Translations under genes and position numbers: made by a program
NCBI GenBank assembly: GCA_012932865.1
Contig: SAXG01000050.1
Coordinates: 287,753-351,752 of the forward strand
Direction: 5' to 3'
Length of the DNA: 64,000 nt
Source of the DNA: Amylostereum areolatum
Lineage: Eukaryota; Basidiomycota; Agaricomycetes; Russulales; Stereaceae
In this document: one piece after another, positions 20,454-32,541 of the stretch
Numbering within the stretch: position 1 is the first letter of the stretch
Layout: every line of letters starts with the position of its first letter
The notes under the pieces: generated by a model
What the model saw: the letters and a program-made list of their open reading frames with translations, nothing else
What the model was told of the DNA's origin: nothing
The model's database searches: none

Positions 20454-23089
20454 ATGACTTTCTCGGATGGCGACGTCGGGTTTCTCAAGGAAATGATGGG
20501 CCCCGATGCCGACCCGGAGCTCGTTCGACGCCTGCTCGAAAAGCACAACGGCGACGTCCAAAAAGCCGCGAACGAGCTGCTGAACGAGCCCGATACCACC
20601 CAGATGGAGACCGACACGTTCCCGGCAAACTTTGGCGCGCCTCAAAAGTCGACGACGACGGAGCCCAAGACGCCGCCTCGTAAGTGCACCATAGTCTTAC
20701 CTTCGTCCGCTTGTCTTATGTCGGACATGCAGCTTCCAAGCCCGTGATCGACCTCACTGGAGAGAACGAAGATGCCGACATGACCCGCGCCCTGAAAGCC
20801 TCGCTCGAGGGCGCCGGCATTGGTCAAAACGACCCGACCTTTGGACCCAGCGATCGCGCGCCGGACGAGAACTGGGCGCTCACCGTCCCTTCCAATGTGC
20901 TTGCACGTTTCCCCTTCGGATCCGTGCTCGCTGAGTATTCAGCACGTCTGTGATTCAGGTCGAGCAGCCACCTGCGGGCATCTCTCAGGAAGACCAGTCC
21001 CTGAACCAGGCGATCCAAGAGAGCCTCAACTCCACGTACACCCAATTTGCCAACGAGGAGCTAGAGTCGAAACCGGTGGAAGAGATGGTCAGGATTGACA
21101 ATCGGCGAGTGATCCCTTGCTTTGAGTATCGAACGAGGCTGATGCTGGTGGGGATATAGCCCGGTTGCTCTACGACCGACCCAGGCGACGTTCGTATACG
21201 CCGCATTTGTCTTGCAAGCCTTATATGCCGTTCCTCAAGTGCGGAGACGGCTTGCGCCGTGGAGAGCGGATGCCGACAGTCTCGACGCCCTTGAAGAAGA
21301 AGGTTTGCTCTCTACGTTCCTCTCCCGAACACCATCTATTGACCGTTCGAGATTAGAGTCCATCGCGCATACAGTTCAGGAGTTTTTTGTCAACATGGAT
21401 CTAGCTGCGCTGTCAGAACTCAACATCGACCGCTTGCTAGAAATAGTCGGTCTCCAAGGCTCGAGCCGAGGTCCCGATGCACCAGGCGACCTGTCTAGTC
21501 GTAGGTGCTCTCGCCCCTCGCTGTCTCAAAATGCTGAACCTTCCTTTCATTCAAGGCTTCTACTCGAAACTCACGTTTGCGCTTGAAGGCGTCCTGTTCA
21601 AGGACGAAGCAACGCGATCTTCCAAATGGTCAAGGTATTCGGATCGGCCATCCATCCCATTTTCGATTCTCATCTTCACCCTGCAATAGACTGTTTCACT
21701 TCCGACATGGTCCCGCAGACACCCCCGCAGACGCCCAGATCGAAGACAGGCCCTTCGACTACCGTGTAGACCAGCCGATTGTTCAAGTCGACATCCGTGA
21801 CGACGAACCGGGCGGGGACCTCCTTTCTAGCCTCTCCCGCCAGCTCACGGCCAAAGACGCTGCCCACTGCAGCGTCATTTTTGAGCCCTCGGAAGTCGTC
21901 GCCTTCAAACTTCTCCGTCAGGAACTTCCACCTTCCTACTCCGGCGCGCCATCCCCCCCACGACGGGCGTTCCGGTACCCGAAACACCTCTACCTCGACC
22001 AGTTCATGAAGGCAAAGTTCGAACTTGCGAATGAGAAGCGGACCATGCAGCGCAAATACGCGGAGGACATACGGCTGCTGAACGAGCGCAAAGCGGTCAT
22101 CCTGCATTCTCAAGTAGGGAGACTTTCCTCGTCTCTCCGCACGGAAGCGTGGCGTGACCGGGTTGCTGATGTGACGTTCATTTACCGTAGGGCAAAGACA
22201 ATCTGAAAGACATGCGCTCTGCAGTGCATTACTTTGAGAATGTCGCCAACAAGGCGGACGCGGCGCGAAAGCAACAAGTGGAAGCGACCGCAATGGCCCT
22301 GCGCAAGATCTTGGTTCGCATGGAGAACCAGGTGGAGAGTGCGTGTTCTGAAATTCGCCCTGCGTCGTGGTGTCCGTTCTCATGTCTATGCGCTTCCATC
22401 ATATCCAGCGATCGACAGCGAGATCGCAAAGCTGAAAGCACAATCCGCGGTGGTGTTTGATGACCCCGAGCTCAAGCAGCACCGCGTTCGTCCATATTCC
22501 ATATCTCCTGGGCCAGCACCCAACTTACACTGCTCTGGCTTTCCGCAGTATGATCTCCGCGCGGTTTTAATGCACGACGGCCTCTACGGCCGCAGTCACG
22601 TCTACTCCTATGTGCAATCTGAACAGAGATGGTGGTGTACCGTCGACCATGCCGTCAACGAGGTGCGCATGCTTCTCCTTTCTAGATCCTCTCCTGTTAA
22701 CCTCGATGCGACTTCTGCAGGTATCTGAAGATGTCGTCCTCACCGACAAGGCCGGTCTCCACCTCGGTGCTGGGCCGTACATGCTCATCTATAGCCGTGC
22801 CCTGCCCGAGGGAGAGGAAGAAGGACCGCTGCCTTGGCCCAGCGAGTCTAAGGTGCATTGCTCCCTCGTCCTTCCCGTTCCTCATGGAGCTTATCCACCG
22901 CACTTCCCTTCGTAGGACTCGGTTAAACACAACAACAAGCTCTTCATCCAGCAACTACCCCCAACGGTCGTAGCTGACGTGCGCCAGACCTCGCCCCCGA
23001 CCTCGCCGGGACCGAGCGATTATGGGACACCTACGTCCAACTTGGACGACGCAGTCCCTGTGGAAGAGGAGATGGACCTGAGCCCCTGA
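20454..23089 (+). CDS. UBA-UIM-USP domain protein, predicted catalytically dead deubiquitinase
   Basis: Eleven exons (20454-20679, 20733-20896, 20959-21104, 21160-21500, 21556-21634, 21690-22113, 22191-22338, 22409-22485, 22549-22662, 22721-22852, 22916-23089) give 674 aa. Domains in order: UBA-like (DPELVRRLLEKHNGDVQKAA), two UIM-like helices (DMTRALKASLEGA, LNQAIQESLNS), then a USP fold as in Ubp2/USP25-28. At the Cys box, where GNTCYLNSLLQ is expected, the sequence is RPTQATFVYAAFVLQALY: no Cys. The His-box side is kept (YDLRAVLMHDGLYGRSHVYS). It may bind ubiquitin without cleaving it. The exon 3 donor appears to be GC (TCG|GCGAGT, 21105); a GT reading at 21109 is possible but loses PVALRP. 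Confidence 0.82.
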
Positions 23090-23218
23090 GCTGAACGCAC
23101 GATGGCGCGCTCCTTGTTGTATTTCTCTACTCCTCAGAGCGACTCGTGCTGTACATTATGGACAAATGCTGGTTTCGGTTTCGTGCGAGTCCGTGCTCGA
23201 TGTATCATGTAGTACTTG

Positions 23219-26031
23219 TTATCCCTGGGCCTCCTCACTCCCATACGCATTGCTCTTATGCTTCGGTGTAAACGTCCACGACTCAGGCGCGGGCCCCAAG
23301 AACATCTCCGAGATCTTGACCCAGTCACGACTGTCCCCACTGGCCAGGAGGGTTTCTGCACCACACGCATCAGCTCCACGTCTCGCAATCCAAAACGAGA
23401 CAGAATGAGAAGAGGCTGACCGAGCTCGTTGCGTCCGCGGAAAAGCGGCGCTCGGTCGTTGATTCGGCCTGGTATGACTTCGAGGAGGCCGAGGGGAACG
23501 TATCGGTATTGAAAAGAGAGAGCCTCGCAGAGGTAGCGGCGGGTCGTGTTCACACCGGCGGTGTCCGTCCCGAAATGACTGTTCGGTGAAAAATGCCAGC
23601 CATTGATCAGAGAAGACACAGCGAACGAGACGCGAGGACGCTCACTCTAATCCGAATTCCGCGTACTAAATCCAGCGACCGTTAGCCGGTATGAAGGGAC
23701 GACGAAAGGATGGGGACGAGATGACGAACCTTTCGAACCAACTCGAGCCGTTCGCGCGAGCTGATGTCCCACTCGCGCCGCTCCTTGATTTCGGTGAAGA
23801 TCCAAGGCTTGATAAGTGCACCGCGTGCGATCATGACGCCGTCCACGCCGCTCTTCTCGACGCTGGACCAGTAGTCGAGCGAGGAGTAGCAGTCGCCGTT
23901 ACCGAAGATAGGCAAACGAGGGACTGTGGAAGGGTCAGTGCGAGATGATCGGTGTCGAGCAAAAAAAAGACCGACGGTCTTCATCGGCTTCGCGCGCTCG
24001 GACGGCATCGACGCATTCCTTGATGTAGCCCCAGTCAGCGAGCTTCGAGTAGCGCTGCTGTCTTGTACGCCCATGAAGCTACGGTGGCATATGGCTCAAT
24101 CCAGTTTCCGACCATAAGAAAGGACGTACCGTCATGGTGGCCACGTTCCACTCTGCGCCTACGCGGGGCATGAGCTTATGGGAGGTGTTTCGGCCTTCCT
24201 TCACCCCCGTTCGCAGTTTGACGGTGAGCGGAATCTCGCCGAGGGCGCGGTTCATCCCTATGAGGATCTTGCCCAGCTTTCCTGGGGCGTCAAGCACTAT
24301 TTGACGCATCAGCGTTCTCCTCGTTGACGGTGTGCGTGTAAAAGGGGAATGACACTCACACGCTGACCCGCTGCCCGTCCGAAACACCAAATCGATTGGA
24401 CACCCGCAGTTGACGTCCACGAAATCGACACCGGGACACTCGCGCGCGATCACCTCGGCGGTGGGTACGAGCGACGTGGGCTTGTTCCCGGCCACCTGAA
24501 CGCCAAACATTTTCTCGGAGGGATGGCGCCGGACAAGGGACCACTCTTCCTTAGACCCGGACAAGAAGGAATTGGCGAGGCCCACTGTAAGAGGGTTGTG
24601 ATGAGAGATGCGATCGCGAAGAAAACGACGAAAACATACTTTCGCCACAGGTGATGTCGGCGCCAAAGGTGACACAGAGACGACGGAAAGGCTGCAGGGT
24701 CCGTGAGTGCTGGTAGAAAGTACCACATAGCGAGTGTTCGTACGAGGTTTCCGACGGTGGTCAACGGGCCGAGATGTACGAGCCACTAGTCAAAAAATTG
24801 CACGGCATGTGGAGGCTCGTACTAACAGGTCTTATCCGTCCACACTAAACGCCTCTTTTCTGCGAAACGCGGCGGGACATCCGGTGTGTCCTTTTGCGCG
24901 GCGGCCTCGACCTCCGAGCTTTTGGTGGGGGAAAGTTCTAGTTCAGATGCGGGGGCATGTTGTGGTACGCCGGAAGTAGAGATAGGTTGAGGATCTGAGG
25001 GGACGACGTCTTCATCTGGCTCTTGAATTACGACCTCTGTCTTCTCGGATTCAGCTTCGTCTATCTCCTCGTCTGCCTGCCTCCGGTCCTTGTTCGCCTT
25101 GCTCTTCGCCTCGTCAGCGGCCGCGGCAGCTTTCAGCTCGCACTCGTATGCTTGTGAGATAGGAAGAGGGTACTGATACTCTTTAACCAAGGAAGGAGTT
25201 CGATGAACGTGTTGCCCACCTTCTTCGTCCTGAGAAGCTTGAGCGTGGGTCCGGTCACGAAATTGAGTTCAGTCGTCGCCGTGGCCATCTCAGCTTTCTT
25301 CTCAGGGTCCTCCATGACGGAAAGCGTCCCATCTTCCAACGTGGAGGCGTGACCGCCTAGAAAACGACATTTGATGCCATGTCTGCAGGCACCAGCCTCG
25401 TCGTAAACCGGACAGTGTGTCGAACGATTGAGCGAGCCGGGGGCGTCAGCCTCGTCGTTCGCGCTTTGAGGGGGATTCACATAGGGCGGGTCGACGGAGA
25501 GGTCTGCGGACGAGGGGAGGTAGATGTCCTTGGGTTTGGCGGCGAGATATGCGGGTATGTCGTGACTGAACCGGCAGCTGTTCGACGCGAACGGAGCCGT
25601 TTGAGACGAGCATACAAGACGGGGAGTAAAAGAAACGCACTCTGCGCCGAATTCGCAGGAGCCTTCCGCATGCTTCCAGCAGAGCTCGACGTCGTCGCGG
25701 GATTTGCCCCATCTCCTGCCCTTGTTCGACCCGCGCTGCTTCTTTTTCTCCTCCTTGGATAGCTTGCGTTTCTGAGCGCCAGTCAGCTTGACCTTTTTGG
25801 TGGGGTGCTCTCCGTCGGCATCGGCGTCGTTGTCCCCGTCCGATGGACGTTTTAGGTTACTGGTCCCACCCTCCGCCGCATCGTCGTCGACCACGGGTGG
25901 AGGTCGGGCACGAGCATCGCTGACGAGCAGATACCTGAAACACCGGTGAGCTGTCGTTCGGCTGACCGATGAAGAGCCTACTCTGATTTCACGGGGGCCG
26001 TGCCGGCGGGGAAGGGGTTTGGGGAGGCCAT
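23219..26031 (-). CDS. DUS3: tRNA-dihydrouridine(47) synthase Dus3
   Basis: Dus3 reduces U47 of tRNAs to dihydrouridine using FMN and NADPH. Start [17 protein letters not shown] at 26031; stop at 23219. Two CCCH zinc fingers: [20 protein letters not shown] and [20 protein letters not shown]. After an acidic linker comes the Dus TIM barrel: [45 protein letters not shown] with the catalytic Cys, [20 protein letters not shown] and [13 protein letters not shown]. The end is [16 protein letters not shown], the usual Dus3 C-terminus. First exons are 25982-26031, 25641-25934, 25220-25577 and 25142 onward; the last is 23219-23355. The junction near 24790-24830 is unresolved: the good donor GTTAGT leaves the frame one off for the next exon. 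Only 130 bp separate it from the convergent USP gene. Confidence 0.92.
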
Positions 26032-26192
26032 GGGCGGCGGAGGAGACAGGTAATCTTATCTAAGGCGTTGAAGGCGAGCCCCGATCAAGTACGAGGTCCG
26101 CGGTCGTGCGCTCGCCGAGTCGCCGCTTGCTTCCGACGACGGTCAGCAGCGACCCCTAGCTCCTTCCAAATGGCTCTTTATCTCCTTCCTCC

Positions 26193-27886
26193 ATGACCGT
26201 CCTCACCCAAAAGCCTGTCCAGGCGCATCCCATTCCTCATCCCGATGTCACCCCCGACGCCCCGTTCGAAATACAGCCCGTGATAGGTATCATCGGCATG
26301 GGCGCCATGGGCAAGATGTATGCGAGGCGGCTGTCCGAGGGCGGCTGGAAGAAGTGCGTCCTTTCTCGTTTTGCTTGTGTCTGCCACGTCATGAACGGTT
26401 CTTGGCCAGGATTCATGTTTGCGATCGACCCGAGTTTTATGAAAAACTCCTGGCTGAATACGCAGGCGAGTACCGCTTCCTGTCGGTCGCCCGACAATCT
26501 AACGAATCGAAATAGGAGCCCCAGGTATCACGGTTTTTCGTGATGGCCACCAGGTCTCGAGATCCTCCGATTTTATCATGTACTCTGTCGAGTCAGAATT
26601 CATCGACCGAGTCGTGGCAGAGTACGGTCAATGTAAGTCGGGTTTGCCCGTTGTTTCCACCCGTCACCTCACGCGCATACAAGCCACCAAGGTCGGCGCA
26701 ATCGTCGCAGGTCAGACATCTGTCAAAGCCCCTGAGCGCGCCGCTTTCGAGAAACACCTTCCCAAGGATGTACACATCGTTTCATGCCATTCTCTCCACG
26801 GTCCCACCGTCACAACGAAGGGCCAACCTTTGGCATGTCTGCTGTCTTTTTCGCTGCTGGCGCGGCAATCTGACGGTTAAGCTTCAAGGTCCTTATAAAA
26901 CATCGCGCATCAGATGACGCGCTCGTCCTCGTTGAAAATATTTTTCGGCCGCTGCAATCCCGCTACGTCTACATGTCATACGAGGAGCACGACCTCGTCA
27001 CGGCCAACACGCAAGCGGTCACCCACGCCGCATTCCTCAGGTTCGTCCTGATCGTCCCAATATCCTCATCCCATTTAACACTCGTTGCCCGTGGTGTCAC
27101 AGCATGGGCACGGCCTGGGCAAGCGCATCGACCTATCCCTGGGAGCACGGGTACTACGTCGGCGGGATCGAGACCGTCAAAGTGAACATTATGCTCCGGA
27201 TTTTCTCCAACAAGTGGCACGTCTACGCCGGCCTCGCGATCCTCAACCCGTCCGCGCGCGAGCAGATCCGGCAGTTCGCCCAGAGCGTGACCGACATCTT
27301 CAAGCTCATGCTCGCCGCCGACGAGGCGGGTTTGCGCGCACGCATGTATGACGCGCGCCGGCGCGTGTTCGGGGACGTCGACGCGGACGGGGGGGACTCA
27401 GACACGGGGCGACGACGGCCGATCCTCCTGTCCGAGGACATCCTCGACCGGTTCAGTCTTGGGAAGAAAGACACGGTCCACGCGCAGGACCGCCCGCCTG
27501 CCAACTCGCATCTGTCTCTCCTCGCCATGGTCGACTCGTGGGCGTCGCTCAACATCCAGCCGACCGTGCACCTCGAGGTCGCCGCGACGCCCGTGTTCCG
27601 GATGTGGTTCGGCGTCGCGGAGTACCTGTTCCTCTCCAGAGAGCGCCTCGACGCCGCCATCCGCGCCGCGCTTTACGACGTCTCGCATCGGTACGACGAT
27701 GTCGAGTTCGTCGTCGCCTCGCGCGGGTGGAGTCAGTGCGTCTCGTTTGGGAACTTCGAGCTGTACCGGCAGCGATTCGAGGAGACAGCGCGGTTCTTTG
27801 AGAGCAGGTTCGAGGAGGCGAACAAGGTTGGCGGGGAGATGCTGAAGGCTATTATGGATAGTTCAACCGAGGCGCAGGGGTCCTGA
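26193..27886 (+). CDS. TYR1: Prephenate dehydrogenase (tyrosine biosynthesis)
   Basis: Converts prephenate to 4-hydroxyphenylpyruvate with NAD(P)+, the committed step to tyrosine in fungi. Six exons: 26193-26353, 26410-26465, 26516-26632, 26684-26832, 26889-27040 and 27103-27886, 472 aa (yeast Tyr1 is about 450). Rossmann motif IGIIGMGAMGKMYARRL, then SLHGPTVTTKGQPL, VYMSYEEHDLVTANTQAVTH and AWASASTYPWEHGYY, all diagnostic. Two of the five introns begin with GC: CAG|GCGAGT at 26466 and TTG|GCATGT at 26833. No GT site in range keeps the frame for the first. For the second, a GT at 26835 is only possible with the loss of VLIKHRAS. An acidic insert (DVDADGGDSD) interrupts the C-terminal domain. 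It is divergent from DUS3, with 161 bp between start codons. Confidence 0.95.
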
Positions 27887-28167
27887 CGTTTTTCGACCGT
27901 CCTCATCACTATATTAGAGGCTGTACCGTGAACTCGGTGATGTTGAGATCGAAAAAGAGCATACATAATAAGAGACAAAAAGCAAAGAACGGGACGGAAA
28001 CCGATGAGTAAAGGTATAGGAGATGCACGCGAACACTATGACCGCGAAATGTTCTGGTACTGTAGCGACGAAGTCTCGTATTCTTTCTGGAACAATCGGT
28101 CGCGATTTTCCACCATCCAGCTATTGATCCTGTCAGAACGGCACCGTGAAGAAGCGGAAAAAGGGAC

Positions 28168-29275
28168 CTACTCCAGGAGCGCGATCACATAATCTCGCAG
28201 CAAACCCACGCTCTCCGGGTCCATTGTCGAGCCCGCGACCATTTGTGGTAGACTCACTGCACCGAGACCAGCGCCCAATGTAAGCCGTCCGCACCCACAG
28301 CAAAGAAAGGGAGAACAAAGACATACCAATCATCCGCAATAAATGCTCAGCCCCGTAAATCTGGCTCATCTGCTTCTCCTGCCCGATGATCACCTTCTGC
28401 CCCGTGATATACTGCTTGCGCACCTCGGCGTACTGTGGTCTTTCGAAGCGATAAAGCAAGCTGTTGCCGAGGGCGCGGTCAAAGTAGACCTGGAGGCCAG
28501 CGATGATAGTGGGGAGGAGGGTGGTTGGATCACGGAGGTTTCTGCGAGGAAGTCGTTGAGCAAGGGAAGACAAAGGGGAAAGGAAGGAGCAGATACTTGG
28601 GAGGATTGGCCGCGAGAACGTCCTCCCTGAACTGCTGCAAAAGCTCAGCGACCTGTCGGGGATCGCGGCAGCGTCACCAGCTATAAAGCCCGTAAGCCAC
28701 CGCCAAAAGAAAGCGACGAGACGGACAGAGCCAGACGCACCTGGTAGTTCTTCGTCACCGCCTCCCAATCGTCCACCAGCATCATTTTCAGCACCTCCGG
28801 CACCGCGAACCGCAACTCGGGCCTCCGCACGTCGTCCTCGTCCCGCGCGCGCTTCGTGCCCCGCCCGCCCTCCTTCCGTCTCACCCCGCTCGCGCTCGCC
28901 TTCACGCTCGTCGTCGCCTTGGCGGAGGGCGCCGCGGACGCGTTGTGCGCGGCCTGCTGCTCCTGCAGCGATTTCTTCTTCGCGAGGTTCTCCTCGTTGT
29001 ATTTGAGCAGACGGTGCGGCTCGACCCATTCGTCCCACCTGTGATATTGTCCATCCTCCCTCCGGTCAGAAACATTCTGGGAGGCAGGAGAGCGGCAAGA
29101 AGACACACGTCTGTTTCCATCCTTTGTAGTGTACGAAGTAGTTGGCGCCTATCGCGCCCGTCATGGTGGTGGCCGCGTCCCAGGTTTCGGACTTGAGCAC
29201 CTTGGCCTCGTAGATGAGGGGGCCATGGTAGCAGAGCACCTGCTCGTTTGCCTGGAATGTTACCGGCGTCGACAT
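28168..29275 (-). CDS. EAF3: Chromodomain-MRG protein Eaf3/MRG15
   Basis: Eaf3 reads methylated histone H3K36 and is shared by the NuA4 acetyltransferase and the Rpd3S deacetylase. Five exons: 29109-29275, 28741-29038, 28597-28652, 28327-28541 and 28168-28256, giving 274 aa, on the short side for the family. The N-terminal chromo barrel is ANEQVLCYHGPLIYEAKV ... YFVHYKGWKQTWDEWV with the aromatic cage region. The linker is lysine/alanine-rich (ASGVRRKEGGRGTKRARDED). The MRG domain runs from LRFAVPEVLKMMLVDDWEAV through TLLPTIIAGLQVYFDRALG, LLYRFERPQYAEV and IYGAEHLLRMI to the end. It is convergent with TYR1, with about 280 bp between the stop codons. Confidence 0.94.
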
Positions 29276-30478
29276 AGCGGGATCACGATCTCTGTGAAAT
29301 GAGTGGCGTGTGGTGAATAAGAATACGCAGATCTCCTGAGGTCGAGGGTGCGGATTCCTTTTATTTGCGAAGATATTAGAGTAAGTGCGCGTTGAGGCCT
29401 GAGGGTCGGGATGGTGTTCTCCTGTCGGTCTCCTGTAAGTGATGGGTGAATGGGTGCCGGTGAGAACTCTGAAGGCAAGTACGCCTTGCTTTGTTACAAG
29501 CCAACTGTAGCCGATGACGTAACACTATAGCTATCATTAGTTTGTAGCTCAGATCATGCTTTCCTTCCCCCATCCATGGACTAAGTATGGGTAATTCACT
29601 TCCTACCCAGCTGCTTGACGACTTCCCCCTTCCTGGTGCTAAGGCATAAACTTAACGCTGCGTCGAACTCGAACATGTCCTTCCGAACTCAACGGAGGAA
29701 AATCTGTCTCCTCAGCGCCAGCTTCGTGCTCGCGTTCCCGGATATCTGCTGCTTCACCTAAACAGAACAATTATCTTCTGTTTGAAGTCTGGCTACGGGA
29801 GACTAGCCACACCTCCCTCCTTTCTGCTTGTTTCCTTACAGTATCTTGACAGGCTCTCGTCAGAGATGGCTACAAGTGTACGGTGACGTAGTCTCCCAGA
29901 GGCAGACGAGACACTTGCGTCAAACCTTCTCCAGTTCAGGATCCTCGTGTACGGTGACGGGACTTTACGATCAAACATAAGTACCTTGATGCGAACATCA
30001 CCATTCGTCAGGATCTTGAAGCCACTGGAAAGCTTGGAGAAGACGATCCTTCCTCGCAAGATCAATGGCTGAGGGCGGAGTAGACGTACGCCTTTTTCTC
30101 TCTGAGTCGCACGCACACTTACATATCTCACGCGCTTTCAGGCGGACTATGCGTCTCCTGCGATTCCGTCTAATGGGAACCAACTAGTACTGTAACAAGC
30201 AACTCTTGTCTGTAGAGTACACCAACTTCTTCCATATCATTTCCTGTTACGATACCGTATACGCCATTGCTATCCCACTCCATCAACAGACAAACACATT
30301 ACATCCATAACTTCTACTTCGTGACATCGTGAATATCGTAACCGACTCATAACGTATTGTACTATAAAATCTAGATAATCCGGCACCCATATCAACACAG
30401 ACTGCAGTCCATCGAAGAGCAAACGACGAGGAATATAACACAACACGCGCACAGCGCACAAAGAAAGCTCACGCAGCC
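29276..30478. other. Intergenic, EAF3 promoter side
   Basis: 1.2 kb between two minus-strand genes. Open frames (for example 29793-30131 minus) are short, with no motif or splice support. The word TGTACGGTGAC occurs twice within about 70 bp (near 29877 and 29948). No gene is called. Confidence 0.5.
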
Positions 30479-32541
30479 CTACTGATCTTTCTTCTCCGTC
30501 GAGATCTCTGTCAGCTCTGCGATCGCCGCGGAAGCCACGTCGTCCGCAAGCTTCTTGCTCTCCATGATTGGAGAGACCGGCATCGACTGGTCGGTATCAG
30601 ACGGAGCGAACGTCGGGCTAGAGCGAGTCGAGCGCAACGCTGAGTTGGCCTCCGCCAGCTCCTTCCGAAGTTCCTCCAACTCCTTCTCAAATCTATGCGC
30701 AAGAAACGTCAGGTCGGCTCGACTGGAAGTAAACAAGGTATACTCACTTGCGACCAAAGACCTCGATGTAAAATCCGCCGCCGTTCCACACGCTCACGCC
30801 GAAGATGACCAGCAGGAATGCGCCAGACCAGAAGGATGATTCGTAGAAAACGAACGGTCCGGGTACTGCAGTCAGCATGCTGTACACTGGATAGATATGC
30901 ATGTTAGCAGAGGCACTCGCAGGGGTATGGGAATGCGTACAGAACTGTCCTAGCATAAAGAACATCTCTCGTCGTTCTGGACGCACGGACGATAGAGCTC
31001 TTCCTATCATGCCGCGCTTGTTGTTAAGGAGGAACGAGAACGAGGTTGTCCGCTGTCCAGACTCGATCTTCGTCCGGCGATCGACCATGACGAACTGCAC
31101 GCGTGAGTAAAGTGTTAGTCAAAAGGTCCTGGTAGGGGTTCAGGAGCATCACACACCTTCCAATACAGCATTTGCCACACCAGGTCTTTCGGACGAGACG
31201 TTAGAAGATAACAGAGATAAAGGGTGGATGTGTCTTACAGATGATTGAGATCTGAAGTAAAGCCTCGCCATGGGTGAATATGAGGGAAGTTCTGCTACGG
31301 CTGGAAATCGCTCTTGGGCATTAGGATATTGGTGCCTACACGCCTGTCAGCTATAATCGCACGCGTATCAAATATCCATACACTCACCGAATGACCATGA
31401 AGACGAGGGGCGCATATATGTGGATGAACAAGCTTGTGACTTTGTCCTGGTCGTGGAAAACGAGACTGTTCCTCCAGGTAATGACCGCGCTGGCGAGCGG
31501 CCCATGTGATAGAGTGTAGCATGCGATGAAAAGAGCAGTCGACTGGGGAAGGAGCCAGATGTAAACGAAGTTGAGGGCTAGATAACATGGCGTTAGAATA
31601 GCTCTTCCCAACAGATACGACCAGAAAAGAAGATCGACAAGTCAGAGGTGGTGATCTGCAGTACTATCCCGCCTTCATAGGGCACGGTATAGCCAACCGA
31701 TAGTCGAAGGCACGGACGTACCCATTGTGAAATAACAGTTGTCCAGCATGAAATATTGGAAGTTGAGCTTCTTGTATGTGATATAGCGGTAGGGGAGGAG
31801 ATACAGAGCTTGCAAGGTGTACGCGATGTGGATATATCTAGGGTTGGAGTCAACATGCATTATCCCCAGGAAGGGTAGAAAAGATGGGGAAAGAGATCTG
31901 GAATAGCCGATGATACGGGACGCGTGGCGACGCATGGCGGAACGAACAGTTGAAGGCGGACGTACTGAGGTGCCATACCGAACAAGAGGGCGGTAACGAG
32001 CAAGGACATGACACCATAGAAAAAGCTGATCTTCTCGCGAGTGCGCACGACTTTGGCGGACTGCCACGCCGACGCGAGATTGGCCATGCGCGATGAGACC
32101 TAGAGACGAGGCGTCATGACGCGGCGCACGCGGCGTGTGGGGCGAGGTGACGCACCTTCAGCCGCAATTTTTGCACCTTCCTTGTCGAAGTTCTCCGTAA
32201 GTGCCTCCGGACTTGGGGGCTTGCCCTTGAAGATATCGTTCAGAGCAACCTTCTGCGCGCATCTTGAGCTTATCTGTGCGCTTAGGAAAGGTTACGCTGG
32301 AGAAGGTCAAGTCGCGAGTCGAAGAATGTTTCCATGGTATCTGGACGGCGGACGTGGCATCGGTGAGTGCCAGGCAAAGAATGAGATATCTCTGCGCACC
32401 TAGGAGAGTGAATGCGTCGGTGTTGTTACCCTCGTCGCGTATGAAGCGCTCGAACGGGATGGAGAAGTAACCCATGGCGAAGAGATTGGGGGATTCGGAG
32501 CGGGAGGAGGGAGATGGCGGGCGTGAAGTGTCGTCGGCCAT
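30479..32541 (-). CDS. GPC1: Glycerophosphocholine acyltransferase Gpc1 family membrane protein
   Basis: Gpc1 (formerly DUF2838) re-acylates glycerophosphocholine to lyso-PC in a phosphatidylcholine recycling route at internal membranes. The start MADDTSRPPSPSSRSES at 32541 opens a Ser/Pro-rich cytosolic tail, followed by a coiled segment (METFFDSRLDLLQR ... NDIFKGKPPSP). The polytopic core has family blocks KISFFYGVMSLLVTALLFG, LLPYRYITYKKLNFQYFMLD, NFVYIWLLPQS, GPLASAVITWRNSLVFHD and TSLFIHIYAPLVFMVIR. The C-terminus is a coiled coil (KFEKELEELRKELAEAN) after GFYIEVFGRK. About ten introns. The junction near 32295-32330 could not be joined in one frame: a donor at GTAACC leaves no suitable acceptor. 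It is divergent from the epoxide hydrolase gene. Confidence 0.88.

Noticed and set aside
23134..23619. 161-aa minus-strand open frame as its own gene
   Set aside because: It reads through the last DUS3 intron; the spliced frame restores the Dus3 C-terminus [11 protein letters not shown].
24079..24786. 235-aa minus-strand open frame as a separate gene
   Set aside because: It mixes true DUS3 exons with two introns that happen to stay open.
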